Assembly (NCBI GenBank): GCA_030537735.1
Contig: JAUNVG010000006.1
Span: 51,460 to 102,661 of the forward strand
Direction: 5' to 3'
Length of the DNA: 51,202 bases
From: Actinomycetaceae bacterium
GTDB lineage: Bacteria > Actinomycetota > Actinomycetes > Actinomycetales > Actinomycetaceae
Below are positions 7,714 to 17,912 of the stretch, piece by piece. Numbering within the stretch: position 1 is the first letter of the stretch; each line of letters opens with the position of its first letter. Under the pieces are notes generated by a model. It had not been told where the DNA came from, made no database searches, and saw only the letters and a list, made by a program, of their open reading frames with translations. Made by a program: the position numbers and the translations under genes.

Positions 7714-9752
7714 TACCTCAGGTCCTTTTCTGTTGGGTGTGGCTGCCCCGCTTGGGTGGGGTCGGATGAAGGGCCCGCCGCGCTCGGCGCGCCGGGTTCC
7801 GCCACCGTGCGCATGGCGTCTTGTTCAGGGATATCTGCCACCGTGCGCATAGCGCTTGGTTCGGAAATATTCACCACCTGGGTCGGCGCACCTGCCGCGC
7901 TTGGTTCGGAAATATTCACCACCTGGGTCGGCCCGCTCGCCGCGTCCTCGCCGGTAGTCACCGCCGGAGTGGCCGGCGCGTCCTCGGCGAAATCAGCATT
8001 GAAGATGTCCTCACCGGATACGGTCTGCAAGTGGCGCTGGGCGCGCGCGAACCATTCCTCGTCGCGGTCACGCAGCTGCGCCTGGCGAGTTAAGTCCTGC
8101 AACTGTTCAACTAACTGCGCTGCCACGTGCTTATCCAAGTGGCTGATGAACCCCGTTAACCCTAGCCCTCCAGCTAAGTCCAGATGCAAGGACGCCAGGT
8201 TCATACGCTTATCAATGGGGCCGCGATCCACTTTCCAAGATTGCACTCGCGGCAACGACACCACCGTTAGGCGCCGAGTGAGGCGCCCGTTGCGAACCAG
8301 TGCCGCACGAGTGGTTAGGAATATACCTTTACGCCGGTAGGTAAGCGGGTCGAACCACTTCGACTGTGGCGGATTCTTCGTGTATCCGGCGGCGTCGTCG
8401 AATTCGGAAAGAGCGGCGCCAAGCTTTTCTACCGGGTCGGGGCAGCCCAGGTCAGGGAAGATCAGCCACACTGCTCGCAACACGTCCTCGAACGACCCCA
8501 CGGGAAGTAGGACGTCGGAGGCTTTTGCGGAGCTTGAGTCGCCGAAACTGACCCCCGCTTGGGCGATGGTGACGCGGTAAAAGCCGGCGGCTCGCCACAG
8601 CAGGGGTTGAGTTACCTCTACCGCGTGGACTCGCTGCACGGGGATGGTTTGTGAGCGGGTGGAAGTCAGTCCCGCAGTGATGTGGACGCCTTCATCGGTG
8701 AGGGTGGCGGTGAAGTTGTAGTCGTCGCGGAAGGATTTCCAGCTGCTGACTAGGGCGCTACCGGCGATCAGAAGCACCGGGATGCCGCTGGCGAAAGTTC
8801 CAGCTGACCCGAAAACTAGCCACAGTGATAGCCACCCGCCCATCACCAGGATGAAGAAGACGACGGTGAAAATCGTGCTGGTGTCCAGCAGGCGAGCTTT
8901 CACCAGGTTGGAAGCCGCGACCTTGAAAATGGGGGGTCGGGTTTGGGATTCGGTGGCGAGGAGGTCCTCGACGCTGCGGGCCGCGTGCGCCAGCGCGGGC
9001 GCAGGGCCAGCCGGGTGGGCGTGCGGATCTGTGGAATGGACGGGAGCGTGCGAACCGGCGGGGAATGCCCCCACACTGCCGGTGTTTCCCGCGCCGCTGA
9101 TGCCAGTTTCTGCAGGCACGGTACCCACCGCGTGAGGCAGCTGCGCACCCGGCTTCGCCACTGGAGCTTCCCCCGCCCCCTGCCTTAGGTTGGTTCCCGC
9201 TTCGGCAGCCCGAGCCTCGTAAACACGCCGCAAAATCTCCCCACGCAGCTTCTCCAGGTCACTGCTTTTAAGCAGACCCAACTGCACATTCGAGTCCCCT
9301 CCCCCGGCGACTTCGATGGTGACCGAACCGAGCTTGAGCAACCTCCCGATCAAACCGTGGTGGATATTCACCGCCTGGATACGGATCAGGCGAGCATGGC
9401 GTTGGCGGCGGAAAATAATGCCGCTGCGGTGCCACACAGCTTCGGCGGTGACGGCGTATTCCTCGCGCCGCCACGCGATGTAGGTGAAAAGCACGGTAAG
9501 TAACGCCACCGCGAAAACCGCGAGCGCCGCCAGGCCGAAGATCAGTCCCAAACCGAAGCGGGCGGCGTCCTCGTCGTGGATTATCTCCCAAAAGGTGTCC
9601 AGGTTCTGCCACAAGACGAATACGACTACCGCGGAAATCACCGCAGCTCCGCGAGAAAGCGGGGTCAGCGGGTGCATCCGGCGCCACTGGTCGGCGGGCA
9701 CCCCGGAGTCAGAAGCGTTTACGCGCTCACTTCGCGCACTGTTGTTCCCCAT
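7713..9752 (-). CDS. Large membrane protein with bacterial PH (bPH2/DUF304) domains
   Basis: About 679 aa from the ATG at 9752; a GTG at 9782 is an alternative. Paired membrane helices (about residues 35-85) precede a first bPH2 domain (about 90-170). A Pro/Ala/Gly-rich segment of about 100 residues follows, then a second pair of helices (about 290-340) and two more PH-like blocks (about 345-430 and 460-560). The YdbT family has this repeated helix-pair plus PH layout. The C-terminal 100 residues are low-complexity and contain a 15-codon tandem repeat (TQVVNISEPSA twice). It partners the smaller PH protein immediately upstream. Molecular function is unknown. Confidence 0.85.
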   Translation of the reverse strand: MGNNSARSERVNASDSGVPADQWRRMHPLTPLSRGAAVISAVVVFVLWQNLDTFWEIIHDEDAARFGLGLIFGLAALAVFAVALLTVLFTYIAWRREEYAVTAEAVWHRSGIIFRRQRHARLIRIQAVNIHHGLIGRLLKLGSVTIEVAGGGDSNVQLGLLKSSDLEKLRGEILRRVYEARAAEAGTNLRQGAGEAPVAKPGAQLPHAVGTVPAETGISGAGNTGSVGAFPAGSHAPVHSTDPHAHPAGPAPALAHAARSVEDLLATESQTRPPIFKVAASNLVKARLLDTSTIFTVVFFILVMGGWLSLWLVFGSAGTFASGIPVLLIAGSALVSSWKSFRDDYNFTATLTDEGVHITAGLTSTRSQTIPVQRVHAVEVTQPLLWRAAGFYRVTIAQAGVSFGDSSSAKASDVLLPVGSFEDVLRAVWLIFPDLGCPDPVEKLGAALSEFDDAAGYTKNPPQSKWFDPLTYRRKGIFLTTRAALVRNGRLTRRLTVVSLPRVQSWKVDRGPIDKRMNLASLHLDLAGGLGLTGFISHLDKHVAAQLVEQLQDLTRQAQLRDRDEEWFARAQRHLQTVSGEDIFNADFAEDAPATPAVTTGEDAASGPTQVVNISEPSAAGAPTQVVNISEPSAMRTVADIPEQDAMRTVAEPGAPSAAGPSSDPTQAGQPHPTEKDLR
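7801..7932. repeat. Short tandem repeats in the tail of the PH-domain gene
   Basis: A 34-base unit at 7854-7887 recurs identically at 7899-7932, with a 45-base (15-codon) period. It begins GCTTGGTTCGGAAATATTC and encodes the repeated TQVVNISEPSA. Next to it GCCACCGTGCGCAT occurs at 7801-7814 and again at 7838-7851. All copies are in frame, so copy-number change would alter tail length without breaking the protein. Confidence 0.85.
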
Positions 9753-9756
9753 GCGT

Positions 9757-10320
9757 TTACAGTCCCGCCAGTTCCGCTTCACCGCGCGCCGCTAACTCAT
9801 CGCGCAAGCGGGCAGCTTCTTTCGTTGGCAACCCGGGAATAGTGGCGTCTGAAGCCCCCGAAGCAGTGTAAAGACTCACCGACGCCAGTCCGAAGTGCCG
9901 TTCTATCGGGCCTTCTGCCACGTCTACGTACTGCAGGCGCCCGTAGGGGATGAGGGTGAGGGAACGGAACATGATGCCGCGGCGGATGAGTAGTTCAGAT
10001 TCGGTGCGGGCGTAGGCAAAAGCGTGGACTTGCCGCACGCGGATCCACCCCCACCACAGGTAGTAAGCCAGCAGGAGCCCTCCGACTAAGTAGGGCAGCC
10101 AGGAAGCCACCGCGTTGTCGTGTGCGATTTCAGAGGCGGCGAAATAGGTGATGGAAGTTGCCACTGGCACCACGATGAGAGCGCGGATCGCGATGCCGGT
10201 GGCGCGCACTTTCGCCAAGGTCGGTGAGATACCTTTGAAGTCGGCTCCGGCGGGGCAGAAGGGTTCTTCTCTTTCCGGCCCGGTGTAGTCGATTTCAAGG
10301 GCCGATGGCGCAGTGGTCAT
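9757..10320 (-). CDS. Small PH-domain membrane protein (bPH2, YdbS-like)
   Basis: A 187-aa protein with two membrane helices (about residues 45-62 and 75-92) followed by a bPH2 domain (about 95-175) with TESELLIRRGIMFRSLTLIPYGRLQYVDV broken only by short variations from the family pattern. YdbS/YdbT-type pairs of a small and a large PH protein are common in Gram-positive bacteria, and here the stop lies 4 bases before the ATG of the larger one. It is the first gene of the minus-strand operon that ends in panC-panD. The role is unknown; membrane association is predicted from the helices. Confidence 0.85.
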   Translation of the reverse strand: MTTAPSALEIDYTGPEREEPFCPAGADFKGISPTLAKVRATGIAIRALIVVPVATSITYFAASEIAHDNAVASWLPYLVGGLLLAYYLWWGWIRVRQVHAFAYARTESELLIRRGIMFRSLTLIPYGRLQYVDVAEGPIERHFGLASVSLYTASGASDATIPGLPTKEAARLRDELAARGEAELAGL

Positions 10321-10392
10321 TTAGGTTCCTTCCCAAACGATTTAAGTGCTCCTATTGTTGCACAGCTAAAGTTATCCTCCACCAGCGCCCGT

Positions 10393-10468
10393 CCTCGTCC
10401 CGCGGCGCGCCCCGCCCCTGCGTTACCGCTGCTGTTCTTACCCGCGGCCCCCAGCCTCGTCCCGCGGC
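10393..10468. repeat. 14-bp direct repeat in divergent intergenic region
   Basis: CCTCGTCCCGCGGC occurs at 10393-10406 and 10455-10468, between the PH-protein operon and the response regulator. The whole gap (10321-10588) is strongly C-rich on the plus strand. No confident promoter was recognised in it; the repeat could be a regulator site or simple-sequence drift. Confidence 0.6.
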
Positions 10469-10588
10469 CCACCCCGCACCGCCGCGCCACTACCCCACCC
10501 GAATCCCGCCTGTCAGGTGCTTTACGAAAACTGTTGAGCCGATTCCCAGACAACTTCCAGCGTAGGGGTGTTGGATGGAGTTATGACT

Positions 10589-11302
10589 ATGTATTCAGAT
10601 CCGCAAGCCACCGCTGAAGCTCGCCTACTGGTGGTTGATGATGAGCCGAATATCCGTGACCTGCTGGCGTCCTCACTGCGTTTCGCGGGCTTCGAAGTCC
10701 TCACCGCAAAGGACGGTAAATCCGCTTTCCACCTTGCCACCACGGAAAACCCGGATCTGATCGTACTTGACGTCATGCTGCCCGACATGGATGGTTTCAC
10801 CGTCACTCGACGTTTACGTGACGCCGGGGTTCGCATCCCGGTTCTATTCCTCACCGCGCGCGACGACATGCGCGACAAGATCCAAGGCCTCACCGTGGGC
10901 GGGGATGACTACGTCACCAAACCTTTCGGTTTAGAAGAAGTCGTTGCCCGGATTCGCGCGATTTTGCGTCGCACTCTGGGAGATTCCGCTGACGATGGGA
11001 TTTTACGTATCGCCGACCTAGAGCTGGACGAGGACGCACACGAAGTTCGCCGCGCCGGGGTGGAACTCGACCTGTCCCCCACCGAGTTCAAGTTGCTTCG
11101 CTACCTGATGATTAACGAGGGGCGTGTGGTTTCCAAGATGCAGATCCTCGACCACGTGTGGGAGTACGACTGGGATGGCGAGGCAGCCATCGTCGAGTCA
11201 TACATTTCGTATCTGCGTCGTAAGATTTCTGTCCCCGGCTCCAGTGGGAACCTAATCCACACTCGCCGCGGTGTGGGCTACATGCTAAGAGCCGAAAGCT
11301 AA
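10589..11302 (+). CDS. OmpR/PhoB-family response regulator
   Basis: A 237-aa two-component regulator. The receiver domain (about residues 10-125) has the acidic pocket DDEPN, the phospho-acceptor Asp in LIVLDVMLPDMDG, the switch Thr in LFLTARDD and Lys in VTKPFG. A winged-helix DNA-binding domain (about 140-235) ends with YISYLRRKI and TRRGVGYML. ATG at 10589 has GGATGGAG eight bases upstream; the in-frame ATG at 10583 is too close to that site. The cognate kinase starts 7 bases after its stop. Targets cannot be read from the sequence. Confidence 0.94.
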   Translation: MYSDPQATAEARLLVVDDEPNIRDLLASSLRFAGFEVLTAKDGKSAFHLATTENPDLIVLDVMLPDMDGFTVTRRLRDAGVRIPVLFLTARDDMRDKIQGLTVGGDDYVTKPFGLEEVVARIRAILRRTLGDSADDGILRIADLELDEDAHEVRRAGVELDLSPTEFKLLRYLMINEGRVVSKMQILDHVWEYDWDGEAAIVESYISYLRRKISVPGSSGNLIHTRRGVGYMLRAES

Positions 11303-11309
11303 ACTCGTT

Positions 11310-12944
11310 TTGCCTACCCCGCCTACTGCTCCCTGCCCCGCTGCTTCTTCTGCGCAGCGGCCAGAGGCGACGGTTCCCATCCCGGATGCGGGCTTTGTGC
11401 CACCTCCTGCCCCCGACCCCCACCCTTCGTCTTTGCAGTCCCTGTGGTCGCGGGCCACTTTGCGTTTCCGCCTGGTGTCTTTATTCACCCTGATTTTGAC
11501 AGTTGGTTTCTTAGTTTCAGGCGCCGCCATGCTGGGGATTCTACAGGCGCACCTAGTTAACCAAGTGGACCGGGAGCTGCATTCTTCCGCTACCTCTATG
11601 GCGGTGGAGTCGGTGCGGGCAATGATGTCGAATAAGTCTGTGGATTTCCCGTCCAACTACTATCTGCGTCTTACTTTGACCGACGGTAGTTCTTCGGTTT
11701 CGATCACCGATGAAACCCGTCAACGTTTCGGCCTGCCCCTGCCGGGGGAACTGCTGCGCCCCGATACGCCCCTGCCAACCACCACGACTTTACCGGTGAG
11801 TGTTCGCTCCACCATCAACGGGTCGTATTGGCGTGCGGTGGCGGTTCCGATTGCGGTTGATGACCGGATACATTCGATTGTCACCATCGCCCTCCCCCTG
11901 CGTTCAGTTTCGGAAACAGTGGCTAATACTTCGCGTTACTTCACGCTGCTCGGTTTGATCGTGATTTCGGTGGGTGCCTTGACTTCTCACTACTTGGTGC
12001 GCCGCGCTTTAGTGCCGTTGGCACGGATCGAAACCGTGGCGGGCAAGATCGCTGCCGGTGACATTACCCAACGTATCGAGCCGGAAGCCCCCACCACTGA
12101 AGTGGGGTCGTTGGCGGTGAGCTTGAACCGCATGCTTTCGCAGATTGAGCGGTCTTTCGCTGAGCGTGACGCCTCCCAAGAACGCATGAAACATTTCATT
12201 TCTGATGCCTCTCACGAGTTGCGCACTCCTTTGGCTGCGATCCGCGGATATGGGGAGTTGTACCGTATTGGCGCGGTGTCGCAAGAAAACATTGCCGACG
12301 TCATGGGGCGGATTGAATCGGAATCAACCCGCATGGGTGCGTTGGTAGAAGATCTACTGACGTTGGCGCGTTTGGATGAAAAACGCACGATTAACCCTGA
12401 GGCAGTGGATTTGGTGGAGCAGGCCACGAACGCGGCGTTTGACTGCACCGCGCTCGACCCGACGCGGGTGGTGCAGTTGATTTCTCTAGATGAGGAGGAC
12501 GCCCCCCATTCCTTAATGGTGGAAGCTGACCGTGACCAAATCACCCAGGTGTTCACGAATCTAATCGGGAACGTGGTTCGCTACACTCCCCAGGGTTCGC
12601 CGGTGGAGATCGCTCTGGGGCAGGTGGATGATTCCGCGGTGGTGGAGATCCGTGACCACGGGCCCGGTATTTCAGCGCAAGATTCCACCAAGGTTTTCAC
12701 TCGCTTTTACCGCACCGACGTGTCGCGTTCGCGAGCCTCAGGCGGGTCCGGCCTAGGTTTAGCGATCGTGGCTTCGATCGTGGCACTGCACGGCGGTCAG
12801 GTGGAGATCGACCGCACTGCCGGTGGTGGTTTGACGGTTCGCATTGCCCTGCCACTGCAGCAGTCACGTAAGTCGTGGCTGTCGGAAAACAGTGGGTTGC
12901 GCTCCTGCCCGCCTGGAACCACCCAGCCCCCTTCGCCCCAGTAG
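11310..12944 (+). CDS. Membrane sensor histidine kinase
   Basis: Partner of the response regulator just upstream. The 544-aa protein has a Pro-rich cytosolic N-terminus, TM1 (about residues 53-76), an extracytoplasmic sensor of about 130 residues, TM2 (about 210-232), a HAMP domain (about 233-285), a HisKA domain with the phospho-acceptor His in SDASHELRTPLAA, and an ATPase domain (about 405-520) with N box NLIGNVVRYTP, G1 DHGPGI and G2 GGSGLGLAI. A 30-residue tail follows. The start is a TTG with a weak ribosome site, so the exact N-terminus is uncertain. The signal sensed is unknown. Confidence 0.93.
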   Translation: MPTPPTAPCPAASSAQRPEATVPIPDAGFVPPPAPDPHPSSLQSLWSRATLRFRLVSLFTLILTVGFLVSGAAMLGILQAHLVNQVDRELHSSATSMAVESVRAMMSNKSVDFPSNYYLRLTLTDGSSSVSITDETRQRFGLPLPGELLRPDTPLPTTTTLPVSVRSTINGSYWRAVAVPIAVDDRIHSIVTIALPLRSVSETVANTSRYFTLLGLIVISVGALTSHYLVRRALVPLARIETVAGKIAAGDITQRIEPEAPTTEVGSLAVSLNRMLSQIERSFAERDASQERMKHFISDASHELRTPLAAIRGYGELYRIGAVSQENIADVMGRIESESTRMGALVEDLLTLARLDEKRTINPEAVDLVEQATNAAFDCTALDPTRVVQLISLDEEDAPHSLMVEADRDQITQVFTNLIGNVVRYTPQGSPVEIALGQVDDSAVVEIRDHGPGISAQDSTKVFTRFYRTDVSRSRASGGSGLGLAIVASIVALHGGQVEIDRTAGGGLTVRIALPLQQSRKSWLSENSGLRSCPPGTTQPPSPQ

Positions 12945-13063
12945 ACCACCCACCCGCGCGCTGCCCGGCCCGCGTCCTCGCACCTACCCCCACCCGCGCG
13001 TCCCGCCCCGGCTTAGGACTTAAGGATTCTTGCCTTTTTATTTTTAGGGATTAGCATGTTCTG

Positions 13064-14041
13064 GTGGACGTTAACGAGTTTCCCTCTTCGACTGCTGCCG
13101 CAATCCCCAGCTGGATGCTTTCAACGTTTGTAAGCGCCGCCCAAGAACTGGATGCCACCTGTTCGCGCGACCAGCTAGTGGAGTTAGCTCAAAGTTTGAT
13201 TCTGGAGTGGAATGACCCCAACCGGTGTTTCCACACTTGCAGCTACCTGCGCGGGGCAATCGCCCGCATCGACGAGTTCTCCCCCGCTTCTCACAACCCC
13301 GCCGCCCTCCACCTGGCCCTGTGGTTCTACGGCGTGGGCTTGCATTACCCGCTAGCAACTTCCGACGCTTCCGCGGTGGCTTCTTCCCAGGCGCGTTGCT
13401 GCGACTTGATCTCACGCTCCCTACTTCCCATCGGCATCAGCCAACAGGTCTGTAACCACCTTTGTGCTCTAGTTGGTTCCGCCATCACCCGCCACAGTTC
13501 CCCCAACGACCTAGATACCGCGGTTTTAGTGGACGCGATCTTGGCGGTCCTAGCTTCCAAACCGCAAGACTACAAGCAGCTGCGTTTGGCTTTGCGCCGC
13601 GAACGCGCCGACCTTTCCGACGCGGAGTTCTCCCACTATCGCCGCGAATACCTGCACTCCCTGCTGCAGCGCCCGCGGATTTTCACTTCTCCCCTGGCGT
13701 CAATGTGGGAAACGCAGGCGCGTCACAACATTGAAGGCGAGTTAGCGACTTTGGATTCCCAGGTTCCGCTCCAAGACCTTCCTGCGCGCGAGGACGGTTC
13801 GCCCTCGCTACCTAAACCGGCCTCCTTCCAGCGGGAGGCGCCTGCGGCGGTAGTTGATGAACGCGACGCCCCTGTGCCTGTGGACAGTTCACGATCGGCA
13901 TCCGAGCCAACTCCGGAGATGTCGTCGTTAGAGATGGTCCCTGAACTCCTGCTTCCCACCCGCCGGGACGCCCCGCGCAGGCTCTCAGCGAAGGAGCAGG
14001 CGCGTGCTTCTCGTGCAAGCGAGCAAGGCGCTTCTTCTTAA
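13064..14041 (+). CDS. Degenerate HD-superfamily-like protein with long disordered tail
   Basis: A 325-aa protein. Residues about 45-150 follow the predicted metal-dependent HD phosphohydrolase pattern. NDPNRCFHTCSYL corresponds to the usual Y-x-x-P-x-R-x-Y-H-x-x-x-H-L, and LALWFYGVGLHYP to the family's AxWFHDxxY. The key HD pair is replaced by YG and the second His of the first motif by Tyr, so metal binding and catalysis look lost. The C-terminal 110 residues are rich in Ser, Pro and charge. The start is GTG with a poor ribosome site. It precedes an orphan WXG100 gene; a link between them is only suggested by order. Confidence 0.6.
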   Translation: MDVNEFPSSTAAAIPSWMLSTFVSAAQELDATCSRDQLVELAQSLILEWNDPNRCFHTCSYLRGAIARIDEFSPASHNPAALHLALWFYGVGLHYPLATSDASAVASSQARCCDLISRSLLPIGISQQVCNHLCALVGSAITRHSSPNDLDTAVLVDAILAVLASKPQDYKQLRLALRRERADLSDAEFSHYRREYLHSLLQRPRIFTSPLASMWETQARHNIEGELATLDSQVPLQDLPAREDGSPSLPKPASFQREAPAAVVDERDAPVPVDSSRSASEPTPEMSSLEMVPELLLPTRRDAPRRLSAKEQARASRASEQGASS

Positions 14042-14069
14042 ATCCGTATTTTGGCTTCCCCAGGTTAGT

Positions 14070-14098
14070 TGTTTTCCACAGCCTGCTGTTTTCCACAG
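14070..14098. repeat. Tandem 12-bp repeat upstream of WXG100 gene
   Basis: TGTTTTCCACAG occurs at 14070-14081 and 14087-14098. Both copies contain TTTTCCACA, one base from a DnaA box. The region lies between the HD-like gene and the WXG100 gene and may contain the latter's promoter. With only two copies, and no AT-rich unwinding region or dnaA/dnaN nearby, an origin is not supported. Confidence 0.5.
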
Positions 14099-14202
14099 TC
14101 TCAGTTGCCTCACTGCAGGCAGTGGGGCTGCGCTGGGTGATAGTGGCTTGGTTAGCGACCGCTGACTTTCAGTTTCAACTTCAACCCAAAAGGGGGATCC
14201 CC

Positions 14203-14496
14203 ATGTCCGTTTTCCACGTTGACGCCACCGAAGTAGCGCGCTGTTCAGGTTTGGTGCGAGCCAGCGCCCAGAACCTAAGAGCAGAGGTGGCAACTATGAT
14301 GGCCAGCTTAGATGCGCTGGAGGCTTCTTGGTCGGGCGCCGCTTCGAACCAGTTCACTGCAACTGCGGCAAACTGGCGAACTATGCAAGTGCAGTTAGAA
14401 AACGCTTTAGACGATATCGGATTAGCGCTTTCACAAGCTGCTACCACCTACAGTGACGCTGAAGCCCAAGCCACCGCCATGTTCTCCGGCCGCTAG
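14203..14496 (+). CDS. WXG100-family (ESAT-6-like) small secreted protein
   Basis: A 97-aa protein with a central WSG (W-x-G) turn at about residues 44-46 between two amphipathic helices. This size and layout fit type VII secretion substrates that form four-helix bundles. The C-terminus carries YSDAEAQA, resembling the YxxxD/E export signal. ATG at 14203 follows AGGGGGATCCCC, so the longer in-frame extension upstream is not needed. No second WXG100 gene, EccC ATPase or other ESX component is in the window. A homodimer or partners elsewhere are possible. Confidence 0.85.
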   Translation: MSVFHVDATEVARCSGLVRASAQNLRAEVATMMASLDALEASWSGAASNQFTATAANWRTMQVQLENALDDIGLALSQAATTYSDAEAQATAMFSGR

Positions 14497-14523
14497 GCCG
14501 CACGAGGCTCGGCGGCGGACATG

Positions 14524-14567
14524 CTTTGGGGCCAGGAGGTAAACCCCCTGGCCCCAAAGTTAGTTTT
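14524..14567. terminator. Intrinsic terminator between WXG100 gene and groEL
   Basis: A perfect 12-bp stem, CTTTGGGGCCAG (14524-14535) with CTGGCCCCAAAG (14548-14559), closes a 12-base loop and is followed by a T-rich tract on the plus strand. It lies between two converging genes and could stop transcription from both sides. Confidence 0.8.
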
Positions 14568-14608
14568 CGCACCCAGCCCCTAGATTTCTAGGCGCTGAGA
14601 TAGGTGCT

Positions 14609-16267
<1,659 letters not shown>

Positions 16268-16344
16268 CTATGCCCGCGACGGACGACTTCGGGGGCTCAC
16301 GTTCACGTCCCGTGAGTGGAAGTCTCACAGCGAAACCCGATCTT

Positions 16345-16406
16345 TTATCACTCTAAGGTATCGAGTGCTAACCACAAGTTTGGCACTCTCCCCCTCAGAG
16401 TGCAAG
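16345..16406 (-). promoter_or_regulatory. Two tandem CIRCE (HrcA) operators upstream of groEL
   Basis: Read on the plus strand, TTATCACTC-N9-GAGTGCTAA spans 16345-16371. On the minus strand this is TTAGCACTC-N9-GAGTGATAA, one base from the CIRCE consensus. A second copy, TTGGCACTC-N9-GAGTGCAAG, spans 16380-16406 with the same 9-base arms and 9-base spacer. Both lie 117-178 bases upstream of the groEL start. Known CIRCE elements bind the repressor HrcA; hrcA itself is not in the window. Confidence 0.88.
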
Positions 16407-16441
16407 ACGGGCCGGTGCGGGTGTGAGCAATTGCTACAAAC

Positions 16442-16472
16442 TGACGCCACCGGGTTGTCTCCGGTGGCGTCA
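16442..16472 (-). terminator. Terminator hairpin of the LytR_C gene
   Basis: TGACGCCACCGG (16442-16453) pairs perfectly with CCGGTGGCGTCA (16461-16472) around a 7-base loop. It begins about 20 bases past the stop of the gene at 16494 on the minus strand. It would separate that transcript from groEL, whose own operators lie just beyond. Confidence 0.75.
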
Positions 16473-16493
16473 ACTGGCGGATGTAATCGTCGT

Positions 16494-17102
16494 TTAGGGC
16501 TCGAAGTCTGGACGCAGTAGGACAATCACCGCTTTATCTCCCACTACTTCACTGTTTTCTTGACGCATGTCAATAGACAGCAGCTGGGCGATCTCTTCAG
16601 CGGCTTTTTCTTTACCAGCGTGGTAGTAAACCGCGCTTTCGTTACTGGCCCACCCTTCGGCATTGTTGGCGTCAACGTTTTCATACCCTAGGGTCTTTAT
16701 ACGTTCAGCTACTTCTGCTGCCAGGCCACTAGTACCTGTGCCATTTAGTACTTCGATTTTGTCTGCTGCGCGATCCGTTTCAGCTGTGGGCGTAGCAGTA
16801 GCGTCTTGCGTGGCCGCCTGAGTAGGAGCAGATGTGGGTGCAGCGGTAGAGGCCCCCGCATCAGTGGTTGCAGTTTCGCTTTCACTGGTAGCTACCGGGG
16901 TTTCTTTAACGGCAGGTTCCACCGTTCCACGTTGACTGGTGTAGAAGGTGGCTGCCCCCCACGCCAACAGTGGAGCCACTACCAGTACCACCAGGAAAGG
17001 CAGTACGGCTTTCCACTGTGATTGGGGTTGGCGGTGCACACCGGCGGGTGCGTCCTTACCGGCCTCGTCGAACTCGTCTTCTGGATATTCGTGTGTACTC
17101 AC
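16494..17102 (-). CDS. LytR C-terminal-domain membrane protein
   Basis: A 202-aa protein with a short acidic cytosolic N-terminus, one membrane helix (about residues 33-53), a Thr/Ala/Ser-rich extracytoplasmic linker (about 65-115) and a LytR_C domain (about 115-200) beginning IEVLNGTGTSGLA. LytR_C is found at the end of LytR-CpsA-Psr cell-wall ligases and also alone, as here. I chose GTG at 17102 (MSTHEYPEDEFDEAG), because upstream in-frame codons run into the divergent ung gene. A cell-envelope role is likely; no catalytic domain is present. Confidence 0.85.
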   Translation of the reverse strand: MSTHEYPEDEFDEAGKDAPAGVHRQPQSQWKAVLPFLVVLVVAPLLAWGAATFYTSQRGTVEPAVKETPVATSESETATTDAGASTAAPTSAPTQAATQDATATPTAETDRAADKIEVLNGTGTSGLAAEVAERIKTLGYENVDANNAEGWASNESAVYYHAGKEKAAEEIAQLLSIDMRQENSEVVGDKAVIVLLRPDFEP

Positions 17103-17170
17103 GTCGCCAGCGTACACGGCAGTTAGTTCCCCAAACCTCGCACCACGCCGATTCTCGCTAAAGTAACGGT

Positions 17171-17875
17171 ATGGTATCGACTGTTTCAACTCCTGCTGCT
17201 AACGGCCCCAAACCGTTAAGCGACCTTATCGACCCGGGGTGGGCCCGCGCCCTCGCCCCGGTTGAACCCAAAATTCACGAACTGGGCAACATGCTGCGTG
17301 AAGCGAACCAACTAAAAGAAGGCTACCTGCCGGCGGGCACCGATGTTCTACGCGCGTTCACCTACCCGTTCGAGGACGTGAAAGTCCTCCTCATCGGGCA
17401 AGACCCCTACCCCACGCCAGGCCACGCCATGGGTCTGAGTTTTTCGGTGAATCCGGGGGTGGCGTTGCCGCGTTCACTGGTCAATATTTACCGCGAGTTA
17501 GAAACTGACCTGGGGGTGCCCACGCCCAGCAGTGGCGACTTGCGTCCCTGGGCTGAACGGGGCGTGTGCCTGTTGAACCGTGTCCTCACGGTTCGCCCCG
17601 GGGCCGCGGGCTCGCACCGCGGGCGAGGCTGGGAGGAAGTCACGCAGGCCGCGATTGACGCTTTAGTGGCGCGCAACAAACCACTGGTGGCGATCTTGTG
17701 GGGGCGGGATGCGCGTGCCTTGAAACCGCGTTTAGCGGATGCGGTGATAATCGAATCCGCCCACCCCTCCCCGCTTTCGGCGCACCGGGGTTTCTTCGGG
17801 TCGAAACCGTTTTCACGCGCCAACGCCGCGTTGCAGGAAATGGGGGTCGCCCCGGTTGATTGGGCTTCGCCGTGA
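17171..17875 (+). CDS. ung: Uracil-DNA glycosylase (family 1)
   Basis: Removes uracil from DNA as the first step of base-excision repair. The 234-aa protein has the water-activating motif [11 protein letters not shown] (catalytic Asp), [17 protein letters not shown] and the DNA-intercalation motif [18 protein letters not shown] with the catalytic His. The length is typical. It is divergent from the LytR_C gene, with a start-to-start gap of 68 bases, so both promoters must be compressed there. Confidence 0.97.
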   Translation: MVSTVSTPAANGPKPLSDLIDPGWARALAPVEPKIHELGNMLREANQLKEGYLPAGTDVLRAFTYPFEDVKVLLIGQDPYPTPGHAMGLSFSVNPGVALPRSLVNIYRELETDLGVPTPSSGDLRPWAERGVCLLNRVLTVRPGAAGSHRGRGWEEVTQAAIDALVARNKPLVAILWGRDARALKPRLADAVIIESAHPSPLSAHRGFFGSKPFSRANAALQEMGVAPVDWASP

Positions 17876-17912
17876 TGGCCACCAAAAGGCCACTGCCCCG
17901 GTGTGGTTGCGG

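Noticed and set aside
14070..14098. Two DnaA-box-like sequences as a replication origin
   Set aside because: Two near-matches without a cluster, an unwinding element or dnaA/dnaN nearby are insufficient.
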